Notes: generated from the sequence alone by a model not told the origin. 57,750 nucleotides of DNA from CAADGU01 sp964581605 (GCA_964581605.1 CAZOPF010000026.1:1-57750), one strand, 5' to 3'. Counted from the stretch's first letter, positions 35,462 to 44,189 are shown. Made by a program: numbers and translations.

Positions 35462-36811
35462 TTACAGCCCTCCCCAGATGCGGGCAATTCGGTCCGTGAT
35501 GACCAGGTAAACATCGGGGATCAACATAATGGTGACAAAAAAATTAAAAACGGCCGTAAATCGAATGGGCCGCCCGCGCCACCACGTTACCAACTCCCCT
35601 TTATACAAAACAAACAGGATGTATGACAGCGTGAACATATAAGGCACAAACTGGGATTGGGAAAATCTGATCCCATGAGATACCGGGAAATACCAGCTAT
35701 AAATAAGCAGATAACTGCTGAAATAAGTCACTATAAACAAGAAGGGAAAGAAATATCTCTGGAACAACCAGACGGTATGGCGGTAGCGGATGCTGACAGT
35801 TAGCAGTGTGAGAACAGAGTATAGGGCAAAGTAATTGAAGTATCCGAAGGAAGCACGTGTCGCTTTAATGGTGCGGCGCAAACCATGGTAAAACCGTGCC
35901 ACTATCTCTTGCGGTGTATGCTCACGCACATATTTTCCAAAGCTGGGAATTTCTTCGGGCGGCATATCCGGCCAGCCTACCCGGTCGCCATGGGCGCGCG
36001 TCCCTGCTTTGGCCTCCTCCCAGGAATCGTACCACATATAAAACGTGGAGTTGACATTGTAAAAATAGTGCCCAAATATCCGCTTGCTGTTGATGATGTA
36101 GGGGCTGATGGTGAGCAAAAATAAGATGACGACGATGCTGACGGCAAGCAATTGTTGGCGTAAAGGAAAAGTGGGCGGAGCCGGAAGGCGGTGATGCTGC
36201 CATACGGCCGTGATTCCCTGCAACAAAGCCACCCCCACATACAAACCAACGGCCGGTAAGATCGAAGCCTTTGTTAAGTGTGTCAACCCCAAAACAACCC
36301 CCGTCAAAATCGCCCATTTCACGTCCGGTTTCAACAACAACCGGCAAAGCAGCAGGTAGGACACAAAAGCCAAAAAGAAAAATAGCAATTCTGCCTGGAA
36401 AAATGGCGCACGAAAAACAAACAACAAAAACGTTGTAATCAAAAACAGGTTAATGGCTGGATGGTGCGGCAGCAGTTTTATAAAGATGGCGAACAGGCCA
36501 AGCAAAATGAAGACAGACAAAACAACATTGAACGTTTTGGCCTGCTCAAAAAAACGGGCATCCTCCATGCCATTCTGGTAATGCCAGGATTGCAAAAATG
36601 GGTAAAGGGGCATCCGGTTCCGGTCGGTCTGGTAGGTATAACCAGACTGCTTCATGCCGCGGGCAGCTTCAAGATACGCGCTTTGATCACCGCTGGTCAT
36701 GTCTATATTAACCAATCTCCCTTGCCTGTTGGCTCCATAGAGATAAAGAGAAAAAACAAGGACAAAAAATAGCCCCCACAAAACAAGCCTGGGAATAGGA
36801 GAGCGGATCAT
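35462..36811 (-). CDS. Polytopic membrane protein, GT-C glycosyltransferase-like
   Basis: This 449-residue protein has about ten membrane helices. The first extracytoplasmic loop contains DMTSGDQSAYLEAARGMKQS followed by RMPLYPFLQSWHY, the acidic and aromatic pattern of the first loop in GT-C (PMT/ArnT-like) glycosyltransferases, which use polyprenyl-linked sugars. The conserved TKASILPAVGL helix also fits. The acceptor is unknown. It ends 31 bases before the start of the lipoprotein gene and may form an operon with it. Confidence 0.65.
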   Translation of the reverse strand: MIRSPIPRLVLWGLFFVLVFSLYLYGANRQGRLVNIDMTSGDQSAYLEAARGMKQSGYTYQTDRNRMPLYPFLQSWHYQNGMEDARFFEQAKTFNVVLSVFILLGLFAIFIKLLPHHPAINLFLITTFLLFVFRAPFFQAELLFFFLAFVSYLLLCRLLLKPDVKWAILTGVVLGLTHLTKASILPAVGLYVGVALLQGITAVWQHHRLPAPPTFPLRQQLLAVSIVVILFLLTISPYIINSKRIFGHYFYNVNSTFYMWYDSWEEAKAGTRAHGDRVGWPDMPPEEIPSFGKYVREHTPQEIVARFYHGLRRTIKATRASFGYFNYFALYSVLTLLTVSIRYRHTVWLFQRYFFPFLFIVTYFSSYLLIYSWYFPVSHGIRFSQSQFVPYMFTLSYILFVLYKGELVTWWRGRPIRFTAVFNFFVTIMLIPDVYLVITDRIARIWGGL

Positions 36812-36857
36812 AGGCCGATTATATGATGGGCTAACCGGGCCGCCCAAATTCCCACGC

Positions 36858-37946
36858 TCACCCCCACGCCAGGCAACCCTTTAGCGCAGCAATGATTTTC
36901 TGGTCGGTAACGGCAAAGGGGTATTGCTCTAAATCAGGCAGTGTCACCCAGGCATGGGCTGCCACGCCGATGTTTTGTGGCAACCCGGCTATGTGGCGAG
37001 CATGAAAAGCGTGCAGGGTGATGCGAAAATGGGTGTAGGCATGTTTCACTTCCGTCAGAAAGTCGCCCACGACAATCTCCATGCCCAACTCTTCGGCAAT
37101 CTCGCGCTGCAAGGCGGCCGGGTGCGTTTCACCAGCCTCCAGTTTGCCACCGGGGAATTCCCATAACCCACCCAGCAGGCCGCCCAACGGCCGTTGCGCA
37201 ATCAAAAACCGCCCCCCCTCTTCCCGGTGCCAGATAACGGCCGCCACGACATCAACATGCGGCGTGTTTGGGCGTGGCGGCCGTACCGGTCTTTCCCACT
37301 GCGTCCCCCGCTGCCGCGCCTGGCACAGTTCCGCCAATGGACAGAGCCGGCACAACGGCCGTGCCGGGAGACAGACCTGCTGCCCCAACTCCATCAACGC
37401 CTGGTTATAATCGCCCGGCCGCTGCACCGGGACTAATTCCGCCGCCAGCCGCCACAAGCCATTTTTCGTCGCCGTTTGGGTCACATCATCCGGCAGGTCG
37501 GTCAGGCGGCTGAGAATGCGGATAACATTACCGTCCACTACCGGCGCCGGCTCGTCAAAAGCGATAGAGGCGATGGCCCCGGCCGTATAACGACCCACCC
37601 CTTTAAGTTTCATCCAATCGGCGGCCGTAGGGGGGAAACGGCCGTGCCACTCATGCACCACCGTTTTTGCGGCCGCGTGCAAATTCCGTGCCCGGCTGTA
37701 ATAGCCCAACCCCTCCCACAACTTCAACACCTCATCCACCGAAGCAGCCGCCAATGCCTGCACGGTAGGGAAACGAGTCATCCAGCGCGTGTAGTAGGGC
37801 CGCACGGCCGTCACCTGCGTCTGCTGCAACATAATCTCCGACACCCAAATGGCATATGGGTCACGTGTACCGCGCCAGGGCAGGTCACTGTGCCCGGCAT
37901 CCCACCAGGCCAGCAACCGTTCGGCAAGTTGCGCTCTTTCATTCAT
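36858..37946 (-). CDS. mutY: A/G-specific adenine DNA glycosylase MutY
   Basis: This 362-residue enzyme removes adenine mispaired with 8-oxoguanine. The catalytic glutamate lies in VSEIMLQQTQV, the helix-hairpin-helix in LKGVGRYTAGAIASIAFD, and the catalytic aspartate in PVVDGNVIRIL. The iron-sulfur cluster ligands appear as CLPARPLCRLCPLAELC (C-x6-C-x2-C-x5-C). A C-terminal NUDIX-like domain (about 225-355) has the motif GGKLEAGETHPAALQREIAE, used to recognise 8-oxoG. All key residues are present. Confidence 0.95.
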   Translation of the reverse strand: MNERAQLAERLLAWWDAGHSDLPWRGTRDPYAIWVSEIMLQQTQVTAVRPYYTRWMTRFPTVQALAAASVDEVLKLWEGLGYYSRARNLHAAAKTVVHEWHGRFPPTAADWMKLKGVGRYTAGAIASIAFDEPAPVVDGNVIRILSRLTDLPDDVTQTATKNGLWRLAAELVPVQRPGDYNQALMELGQQVCLPARPLCRLCPLAELCQARQRGTQWERPVRPPRPNTPHVDVVAAVIWHREEGGRFLIAQRPLGGLLGGLWEFPGGKLEAGETHPAALQREIAEELGMEIVVGDFLTEVKHAYTHFRITLHAFHARHIAGLPQNIGVAAHAWVTLPDLEQYPFAVTDQKIIAALKGCLAWG

Positions 37947-38016
37947 GCCCCAAGTTTACCCGAACCCGTCGAGAATCAAATTTCCACACCTATCCAGGCT
38001 GCCTGCTGAGGAGTTC

Positions 38017-38056
38017 AGCATCCTCAGATACTGAACGGTTCCCATCTGAGGATGCT
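38017..38056. repeat. Inverted repeat with 13-bp arms
   Basis: AGCATCCTCAGAT (38017-38029) and ATCTGAGGATGCT (38044-38056) are exact complements around a 14-base loop. It lies upstream of mutY (leftward) and of the TetR gene (rightward). With no T-run it may be a dispersed repeat or regulatory hairpin. A GAGGAGTTCAGCATCCTC palindrome overlaps its left arm. Confidence 0.6.
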
Positions 38057-38170
38057 CACTGCGCACAGATACCTGTATAAATTTTCAACCTTCATAACCC
38101 CACTGAAAGCAACGCCACAACGCACATGTAGCGCATTTCTTGTATCAGCCACGGGATTCCATCCGATGGC

Positions 38171-38221
38171 TTGACAACCACAGGCAATCCGGTATATTAT
38201 CTTGATTGAATGTTCAATCAA
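38171..38221 (+). promoter_or_regulatory. Promoter with overlapping TetR-type operator
   Basis: TTGACA (38171-38176) is followed by TATATT/TATTAT at 38193-38200 with 16-18 bases between. Directly downstream lies TTGATTGAATGTTCAATCAA (38202-38221), a perfect 9-bp inverted repeat around a TG centre, placed across the expected transcription start. Its position immediately before the tetR gene suggests autoregulation and control of the exporter operon. Confidence 0.75.
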
Positions 38222-38240
38222 GGCCCGGGCAGACAGACAA

Positions 38241-38840
38241 ATGGACGAAGAATTAGACCGACGACAACAGATTTTAGAGGCAGCATTTGCTGAATTTGCC
38301 AACAAAGGGTTTAAGGGCGCAACGATCAAGAGCATTGCCCAGGCGGCCGGGCTGCAATCCCCTTCCCTCATTTACTGGTACTTCCCCACCAAAGAAGATT
38401 TGCTGCAGGCGGTATTCTTATCCAGAGTACCGCTCATGCAAATTGCCACCGACCCTGGCCCGCTGCTGGAACGGCCGCCGGAAGAAGTGCTGCCCATTCT
38501 GGCCCAAAGTTATCTGGGCATTACCGAACAACCAGACATCCCCCCCATGGCCCGGCTGGTCTTTTCTGAAATTGTCAGCCGGCCGGAAATGGCGGAATTC
38601 GTGGCTGACCGCATCATCCTCGGCATCCTCACCTTTTTGAAGACCTATCTCAGCCATCAGGTGGCATTGGGGCGGCTGCGGCCGCATGACACACGCGCCA
38701 GCGCCCGCGCCTTCATCGGCATGTTTATTCCCCAGGCGCTTAGCCATTTGCTCTTTCCGGCTCTCCGGTCTGATGGTTTAAGCAATGAGGAACATATTGC
38801 AACGGCCGTAGATATCTTCCTGACCGGCTTACGTGTCTAG
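38241..38840 (+). CDS. TetR-family transcriptional regulator
   Basis: This 199-residue regulator has an N-terminal helix-turn-helix (RRQQILEAAFAEFANKGFKG, then TIKSIAQAAGLQSPSLIYWY and FPTKEDLLQAVF) and a variable helical ligand domain. The ATG at 38241 is used because a start at 38202 would lie inside the operator. It heads an exporter operon. In Escherichia coli the similarly placed TetR regulator CecR (YbiH) controls ybhGFSR, and the gene set here is comparable. The inducer is unknown. Confidence 0.9.
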   Translation: MDEELDRRQQILEAAFAEFANKGFKGATIKSIAQAAGLQSPSLIYWYFPTKEDLLQAVFLSRVPLMQIATDPGPLLERPPEEVLPILAQSYLGITEQPDIPPMARLVFSEIVSRPEMAEFVADRIILGILTFLKTYLSHQVALGRLRPHDTRASARAFIGMFIPQALSHLLFPALRSDGLSNEEHIATAVDIFLTGLRV

Positions 38841-38858
38841 GCAAATTTGCAAATTTGC
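38841..38858. repeat. Double palindrome GCAAATTTGC
   Basis: Two copies of the 10-bp palindrome GCAAATTTGC share a GC and start directly after the tetR stop codon. They lie before the permease start and could be a further operator or a small repeat. Confidence 0.45.
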
Positions 38859-38875
38859 CCCACATCGTCAATGTC

Positions 38876-40009
38876 ATGTTCAACTCTCGCCTGCACTCCC
38901 TTATCCGCAAGGAATTTATCCAGATTCGGCGCGATCCGCGCACGCTGGCATTGACCTTTTTGCTGCCCATCGTCCAGCTATTTTTACTGGGCTACGCGGC
39001 CACCAATGATGTGCGCAATGTGCCCCTGGCCGTTTTTGACCAGGACAAAAGCGCCGCATCCCGCGAACTGCTGGACGCCTACCGCGCCGCCGATTACTTC
39101 CAACTGCGCTACGACGTGCAATCAGAAGACGAACTGCGGCGGCTGATTGAGAACAATTCGGCGCGGGCGGGCATGATAATTCCGCCAGATTATGGGGAGA
39201 ATGTGCTGGGGTCACGGCCGTCACAAGTCGCCTTCATCATTGATGGTTCCGACCCTACCGTAGCCGGTACCGCATTAGCCGCCGCCACGCTCATCGCTCA
39301 GGCCAAAGCCACTGAACTGACGGTGGAACGGCTGGCAGCACGGGGCCTGGGCAGCGCGCTGCAACCAGCCGTTGAAGTACGCACCCAGGTCTGGTACAAC
39401 CCCGATCTCGTCAGCGCCTATTACATGATCCCCGGACTGATTGGCATCATCGTGCAATTTTTAGCCACGCTGCTCACCGCCACCGCCATTGTGCGTGAAC
39501 GGGAGCAGGGCACCATCGAGCAACTGATTGTCACCCCTATCCAATCATTAGAACTGGTGGTGGGCAAAGTAACGCCCTATGTGCTGATCGCCTTTTTTGA
39601 CATGGTGCTGATATTGATTGTGGGCGTCCTCATTTTTGGCGTGCCCATCAACGGCAGCATCCCGTTGCTGTTGGCGTTGTCTTCCTTGTTCATCATCACC
39701 TGCCTGGGCATTGGCATCTTCATTTCCACCCTGGCCCACACCCAGCAAGAAGCGATGCTGATCACCATGTTTACCTTGCTGCCTTCTATCTTTTTATCCG
39801 GCTTTTTCTTCCCGCTGGCGGCCATGCCCCTGGTGTTGCAGTGGATCAGCTATCTGGTGCCCCTGCGCTACTTTCTCATCATCTCGCGCGGCATTGTCTT
39901 GAAAGGGGTGGGGCTGGAGGCGTTGCTGCCTGAGGTCATCGCCCTGACTATCTTTGCGGTGTTGATTATGACGGCCGCCGCGCGGCGGTTTAGGAAACGG
40001 TTGGATTGA
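38876..40009 (+). CDS. ABC-2 type exporter permease (YbhS/YbhR-like)
   Basis: This 377-residue protein has one N-terminal helix (about residues 22-40), a large extracytoplasmic domain (about 45-170) and five further helices, the layout of ABC2_membrane_3 permeases. Family motifs include RKEFIQIRRDPRTLAL and the region REREQGTIEQLIVTPIQSLE. The ATG at 38876 gives the standard N-terminus; a TTG at 38855 lies in the palindrome. Only one permease gene is present, so a homodimer is likely, or a second permease is elsewhere. Confidence 0.9.
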   Translation: MFNSRLHSLIRKEFIQIRRDPRTLALTFLLPIVQLFLLGYAATNDVRNVPLAVFDQDKSAASRELLDAYRAADYFQLRYDVQSEDELRRLIENNSARAGMIIPPDYGENVLGSRPSQVAFIIDGSDPTVAGTALAAATLIAQAKATELTVERLAARGLGSALQPAVEVRTQVWYNPDLVSAYYMIPGLIGIIVQFLATLLTATAIVREREQGTIEQLIVTPIQSLELVVGKVTPYVLIAFFDMVLILIVGVLIFGVPINGSIPLLLALSSLFIITCLGIGIFISTLAHTQQEAMLITMFTLLPSIFLSGFFFPLAAMPLVLQWISYLVPLRYFLIISRGIVLKGVGLEALLPEVIALTIFAVLIMTAAARRFRKRLD

Positions 40010-40046
40010 GATAGGTAGGGCAAGATGTCATCATGCCCTACCTATC
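40010..40046 (+). repeat. Intercistronic hairpin with 13-bp perfect arms
   Basis: GATAGGTAGGGCA (40010-40022) pairs with TGCCCTACCTATC (40034-40046) around an 11-base loop, directly after the permease stop codon and 13 bases before the hlyD-type gene. It has no T-run. It could stabilise mRNA or tune the ratio of permease to adaptor protein. Confidence 0.65.
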
Positions 40047-40059
40047 CTGGAGTGTTGGT

Positions 40060-41226
40060 ATGAAACACAAACCACCTGTGATTGTCCGAGTGATTGTTGT
40101 TTTGGTTGCCATCAGCCTGGCGGTGTATTGGTTTGTGGCGGTGCGCGGAGCGGAAGGAGACGGCCGTCTCACCGCCTCGGGCACCATCGAAACCACCGAA
40201 GTGGTCATCGCCCCAGAACAAGGCGGCCGTGTGGCCGAAGTGCTGGCCGCTGCCGGGGAAAACGTGACCGCCGGGCAACCGTTGGTACGCCTGGACGCCA
40301 CCTTGCTGGCAGGGCAACTGGCCCAGGCGCAGGCACAACTGGCCGCCGCCCAGGCCAATTATGCCATGTTAGAAGCTGGGCCAACCGAAGCGCAATTGTC
40401 AGCAGCAGAAGCGGCCGTGACGCGGGCACAGACGCAACTGGATGCGGTGACAGAACAACGCGACGAAGTGGAAACACAACTGGCCGACGTAGAAGCACAG
40501 ATCGCCGATTTGCAAAGCCAGATCGCCGAAACAACCGCCCAGTTGCAGGGGGCGCAGGCCACCTTACAGGGCACAGGATCGGCGGAAGCGCAAACGGCCG
40601 TGACCCAGGCCCAATCCACCCTGGCCGGACTCAACGCGCAGCTAGCCATGGCCCAACAGCTGCAAACCGCGCTCACCAGCCAGCTTCAACTGCTCAACAA
40701 CCAGATCCCCGTCGCCGAAAGTGGCGTGGATGCGGCCCAGGCGCAGCTTGATCTGCTGGCGGCCGGGGCACGCCCGGAGCAGCTTGAGGCGGCTCAGGCG
40801 CAGGTGGATGCCGTGCAAGCCACTGTCAATCTGCTGGAAACGCAGATAGCGCGGCAGACATTGACCGCCCCGATAGATGGCGTGGTGCTGGCGCGGGCCA
40901 TAGAGCCGGGCGAAGTGGCGGCACCGGCGGCAACTTTATTAGTAATTGGGGAATTGGGTAATTTGGTAATTACGGTTTTTGTGCCGGAAGACGAGTATGG
41001 GCAGATTGAACTGGGGCAGACGGCGATGATTACGGCGGATTCCTTCCCTGGCGAGAGTTTTACGGGCACCGTGCAGCGTATTGCTGACAAAGCGGAATTT
41101 ACGCCGCGCAATGTGCAAACGGCCGAAGGGCGGGCCTCCACCGTCTTTGCCATTGAACTGGCGATTAGTGACGGCGCGGGCCAATTGAAACCGGGTATGC
41201 CGGCGGATGTGGATTTTGGGGAATAA
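40060..41226 (+). CDS. HlyD-family membrane fusion protein
   Basis: This 388-residue adaptor has one N-terminal membrane helix (about residues 7-26), a split lipoyl domain (TIETTEVVIAPEQGGRVAEV, then LTAPIDGVVLARAIEPGEVA), a long alanine/glutamine-rich coiled coil (about 85-245) and a beta-barrel domain. It fits the YbhG/YhiI group that works with ABC-2 exporters. The ATG at 40060 follows the hairpin. The DNA for LLVIGELGNLVITVFVPE resembles the AATTAC repeats, but the peptide matches the normal family sequence at this point. Confidence 0.92.
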   Translation: MKHKPPVIVRVIVVLVAISLAVYWFVAVRGAEGDGRLTASGTIETTEVVIAPEQGGRVAEVLAAAGENVTAGQPLVRLDATLLAGQLAQAQAQLAAAQANYAMLEAGPTEAQLSAAEAAVTRAQTQLDAVTEQRDEVETQLADVEAQIADLQSQIAETTAQLQGAQATLQGTGSAEAQTAVTQAQSTLAGLNAQLAMAQQLQTALTSQLQLLNNQIPVAESGVDAAQAQLDLLAAGARPEQLEAAQAQVDAVQATVNLLETQIARQTLTAPIDGVVLARAIEPGEVAAPAATLLVIGELGNLVITVFVPEDEYGQIELGQTAMITADSFPGESFTGTVQRIADKAEFTPRNVQTAEGRASTVFAIELAISDGAGQLKPGMPADVDFGE

Positions 41227-41277
41227 TCCGCGAAGGACGCGAAGGGCTTCGTGAAAGACATGAAGAGGCGCGAAGGA

Positions 41278-41342
41278 GGGGCGAGGCAGTCGGATATGAT
41301 TTGGATGGTAACAAGGGGCGTTATTTCCCGACTGCCTCGCCC
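41278..41342. repeat. 65-bp foldback element
   Basis: The arms GGGCGAGGCAGTCGG (from 41279) and CCGACTGCCTCGCCC (to 41342) are perfect complements around 34 unrelated bases. Similar elements of 65-66 bases occur at 49219-49283 and 49365-49430. It lies in the spacer between the hlyD-type and ATPase genes, after CGCGAAGG-type heptamers (41228-41276). Confidence 0.75.
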
Positions 41343-41364
41343 TTACCTGTAAAACACCACGAAA

Positions 41365-42291
41365 ATGATGATTGAGGTTGAGAATTTGCAGCGGAAGTTT
41401 GGGGCAGTGACGGCCGTGTCCGGGCTGAACCTGTCTGTGTCGGCCGGCGAAATTTACGGGCTGGTGGGGCCGGATGGCGCGGGCAAGACGACCACCTTCC
41501 GCCTGCTGGTGGGCGCGCTGCTGCCGGACAGCGGCCGCGGCGCTATCGGCGGCCACGATTTGCAGACGGAGATTGAAGCGGCGCGGCGGCTGATTGGCTA
41601 TCTGCCCCAAAAGTTCAGCCTGTACCCTGACCTGACGGTGGCCGAAAATTTGCGCTTTTTTGCCGAGGTGAACGGCATCCCGCCGCAGGAATGGCAGCCG
41701 CGCCGGGAGGCGATGCTGGCTTTTGTGGGGCTGGCGGATTTTGCCAACCGGCGAGCCTGGCAACTCTCCGGCGGTATGAAACAAAAGCTGGGGCTGGCCA
41801 CGGCGCTTATTCACCGGCCGCGCCTGCTGCTGCTGGACGAGCCAACCGGCGGTGTAGACCCGGTGACGCGCCAGGATTTCTGGCAGTTGATTGGCAAGGC
41901 AGTGGTGGAGGAGGGGTTGACGGTGCTGGTGAGTACGCCGTATATGGATGAGGCCAGCCGGTGCAATCGGATTGGTTTTATGCAGCACGGCCGTATCCTG
42001 GCCGAAGGCACGCCGCAAGCATTAATCGCCCCACTGCACGGCCGTATCCTGGAACTGGTCGCCTCCCCACGCCGGCTGGTACGGCAGGTAGCGGTGGGAG
42101 ATACGGCCGTCGAAGACATCCAACCCTTTGGGCACAAATTTCACATTCGCGTGCAGCCGGGCACGGCCGAGGCGGTGCAGCAGCGGCTCCCGGCCGCTCT
42201 CATTGCGGCCGGAGCAACCGTAGACCGATTGGAATTGACTCCGCCGCTGTTGGAAGATGCGTTCATTCAATTGCTGCATGAGGCAGTATAA
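41365..42291 (+). CDS. ABC exporter ATPase, equivalent of the YbhF N-terminal half
   Basis: This 308-residue ATPase has P-loop GPDGAGKTTTF, signature LSGGMKQKLGLA and Walker B LLLLDEPTGGVDPVTR. The aspartate in the P-loop (GPDG instead of GPNG) is what the first ATPase half of YbhF/RbbA-type fused proteins shows. The switch-region phrase STPYMDEASRCNRIGFM is also typical of that half. A C-terminal region of about 80 residues is a regulatory extension. Together with the gene at 42940 it should form a heterodimer that powers the permease. Confidence 0.9.
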   Translation: MMIEVENLQRKFGAVTAVSGLNLSVSAGEIYGLVGPDGAGKTTTFRLLVGALLPDSGRGAIGGHDLQTEIEAARRLIGYLPQKFSLYPDLTVAENLRFFAEVNGIPPQEWQPRREAMLAFVGLADFANRRAWQLSGGMKQKLGLATALIHRPRLLLLDEPTGGVDPVTRQDFWQLIGKAVVEEGLTVLVSTPYMDEASRCNRIGFMQHGRILAEGTPQALIAPLHGRILELVASPRRLVRQVAVGDTAVEDIQPFGHKFHIRVQPGTAEAVQQRLPAALIAAGATVDRLELTPPLLEDAFIQLLHEAV

Positions 42292-42311
42292 TGGGGCGTG
42301 AGGTGAAAATA

Positions 42312-42566
42312 ATGGAAACAACCATGACCGCAGTGGAACTGACGGGAACGATAGATGAGCATCATCAACTTCAACTTGATGGGGTATTGCCGGTAACAGG
42401 CCCTATGCGGGTGCGGGTTATTGTTTTGTACCCTTTACAGGATGATTTTACGGAAACAGAGTGGCTCAGGGGTATCTCCCAAAGCCCATCTTTTCATTTC
42501 CTGAAGGATGCCAGAGAGGATATATACACGCTGGAAGACGGTCAACCATTCACCGATGAAGTATAA
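42312..42566 (+). CDS. Putative antitoxin of a MazEF/PemIK-like pair
   Basis: This 84-residue protein begins with a beta-rich segment (AVELTGTIDEHHQLQLDGVL, then MRVRVIVLYP) and ends with DIYTLEDGQPFTDEV. This pattern is found next to PemK-type toxins in Chloroflexota and cyanobacteria. The ATG at 42312 has GAGGTG 6 bases upstream. Its last 11 bases overlap the toxin start, as is usual for such pairs. It has no recognisable DNA-binding fold by eye, so antitoxin function is inferred from position. Confidence 0.7.
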   Translation: METTMTAVELTGTIDEHHQLQLDGVLPVTGPMRVRVIVLYPLQDDFTETEWLRGISQSPSFHFLKDAREDIYTLEDGQPFTDEV

Positions 42567-42897
42567 AATTGTACTTGTCCCCTTTCCTTTTGATGACCTA
42601 TCGGCCACAAAGGTTCGGCCGGCTGTTTGCCTGACTGAGCCTGTTGGGGTACATCGGCATGTGGTGTTGGCATTTATCACCAGTCAGGTTCTTGTTCAGC
42701 CAGCGGCAACAGATTTTGTTATTCAGAGGAGTGATAAGAACTTTGCGAAAACGGGCCTGGCCGTTTCTTCAACTATTCAACTTCACCGATTAGTTACAGT
42801 CACAACGGCCGTAATCAAACGAGAATTGGGCCAATTGCCTCTTCATATGCAAGCGCAGGTTAAAGCAAAAGTGATGCAGCTTTTTGGGCTACCTTGA
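42556..42897 (+). CDS. MazF/PemK-family toxin (endoribonuclease)
   Basis: This 113-residue protein carries the family start YKIVLVPFPFDDLSATKVRPAV, cut here to its features: the VPFPF strand, the KVRPAV loop with the conserved arginine, and the later FITSQ and TGLAVSSTIQ segments. These proteins cut mRNA. The frame starts at the ATG at 42556 inside the upstream gene. The pair sits between two ATPase genes that are joined in the related YbhF protein. Confidence 0.87.
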   Translation: MKYKIVLVPFPFDDLSATKVRPAVCLTEPVGVHRHVVLAFITSQVLVQPAATDFVIQRSDKNFAKTGLAVSSTIQLHRLVTVTTAVIKRELGQLPLHMQAQVKAKVMQLFGLP

Positions 42898-42939
42898 GAT
42901 ATGGGCACGAGGGCATGCCTTGCTCCCCGGTTGAAATGT

Positions 42940-43848
42940 ATGGACAGTGCTATTCTGGTGGACGGTTTGACGAAGCAGTTTGATGGGTTTACGGCCGTAG
43001 ACCACATCCACTTTTCCGTTGCTCCCGGCGAGGTGTTTGGCTACCTGGGGCCAAATGGCTCCGGCAAGACGACGACGATTCGCATGTTGTTGGGGCTGTT
43101 ACGGCCGTCGGCCGGCGCCGCCCAGGTATTGGGGCTGGATATTGACCGAGACGCGGAAAAGATACGGCCGCAAGTGGGCTATATGTCCCAAAAATTTGCC
43201 CTGTACCATGACCTGGACGCCGGGCAAAACCTGAATTTTTATGCGGGCGTGTATGGCGTGGCTGACCGGGCGGCGCGGGTGCAGGAAGTGTTGGAACTGG
43301 TTGGTTTGCAGGCACAGGCACAAACGCGGACAGGGCAGCTTTCGGCCGGGTGGCGGCAGCGGCTGGCGTTGGGCGCGTCGTTATTGCATCGGCCGCAGCT
43401 CATCTTTTTGGATGAGCCAACCAGCGGCGTGGACCCGCAGGCGCGGCGGGCGTTTTGGGACCTGGTGTATGACCTGGCCGACCAGGGGGTGACGATTTTT
43501 GTGACCACCCATTACATGGATGAGGCGGAGTATTGTGACCGGCTGGGCATTATGTTTCAGGGACAGCTATTGGCATTGGATACACCGGCCAATTTGAAAC
43601 GCACCGTCCTGAATGGCGACCTGTGGGAGGTGGCGGCCACGCCACAGCTACCGGCATTGGCCGCCTTAGAAAAGCAGCCGGAGATTCAACGGGTAAGTCT
43701 GGCGGGGGATCGGCTGCGGGTGGCGGCGGCGGGGCACACGGCCGTGTCGCTGCAACAGCTTTTGGCGGGGTGGGGGTTTGCGGAGACGGCCGTGTCTGCC
43801 GCCGACCCCACCCTGGAAGATGTTTTTATCACTCTGGCGAACCGGTGA
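42940..43848 (+). CDS. ABC exporter ATPase, equivalent of the YbhF C-terminal half
   Basis: This 302-residue ATPase has P-loop GPNGSGKTTTIRML, signature LSAGWRQRLALGAS and Walker B LIFLDEPTSGVDPQARR. The signature differs from the common LSGGMKQR by SAGWRQR, which is the form found in the second half of YbhF-type proteins. FVTTHYMDEAEYCDRLGIM follows. The ATG at 42940 gives the normal N-terminus. It completes the exporter gene set: regulator, permease, adaptor and two ATPases. Confidence 0.9.
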   Translation: MDSAILVDGLTKQFDGFTAVDHIHFSVAPGEVFGYLGPNGSGKTTTIRMLLGLLRPSAGAAQVLGLDIDRDAEKIRPQVGYMSQKFALYHDLDAGQNLNFYAGVYGVADRAARVQEVLELVGLQAQAQTRTGQLSAGWRQRLALGASLLHRPQLIFLDEPTSGVDPQARRAFWDLVYDLADQGVTIFVTTHYMDEAEYCDRLGIMFQGQLLALDTPANLKRTVLNGDLWEVAATPQLPALAALEKQPEIQRVSLAGDRLRVAAAGHTAVSLQQLLAGWGFAETAVSAADPTLEDVFITLANR

Positions 43849-43928
43849 TCGGTGAACGGTAATCGGTGGATTTGTGGATTGACGGAAGGCATAGTGAGTT
43901 TATACTAGCGGAAAGGAATCAGGTAGTG

Positions 43929-44186
43929 ATGGCGGAACGAACGGAACATGGACAGGAACGTCATGAAGAGGATGCCCGCCCCACCAGCGAAGCCTTTCAG
44001 GATCGAAATGATCCGGTTGAAGTTTACCAGGATTTGGATACGGGATATTACGTATATGTGGGCAAAAGTGGCCGGACACACATCTTTCTGGCAGACGGCC
44101 GTCACCATACCAGCTTTCGTACCACGCGAAAAGGTCGCTTGAAGCGCGTTCGTCAAGGGCGCTGGCGACAATTACAGAGAAAATAA
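43929..44186 (+). CDS. Small basic protein, unknown function
   Basis: I do not recognise this 85-residue protein. The first 35 residues are acidic and polar; the rest holds the pattern DTGYYVYVGKSGRTHIFLAD followed by a very basic tail (TTRKGRLKRVRQGRWRQLQRK without its last residue). The C-terminus could bind nucleic acid. It is 3 bases upstream of the next small gene and the two are likely co-expressed. Confidence 0.55.
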   Translation: MAERTEHGQERHEEDARPTSEAFQDRNDPVEVYQDLDTGYYVYVGKSGRTHIFLADGRHHTSFRTTRKGRLKRVRQGRWRQLQRK

Positions 44187-44189
44187 ACA

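Noticed and set aside
40938..40975. AATTAC-type repeat inserted in the HlyD-family gene
   Set aside because: The DNA looks like the repeat, but the encoded LLVIGELGNLVITVFVPE matches what HlyD proteins normally have at this point, so it is more likely coincidence than insertion.
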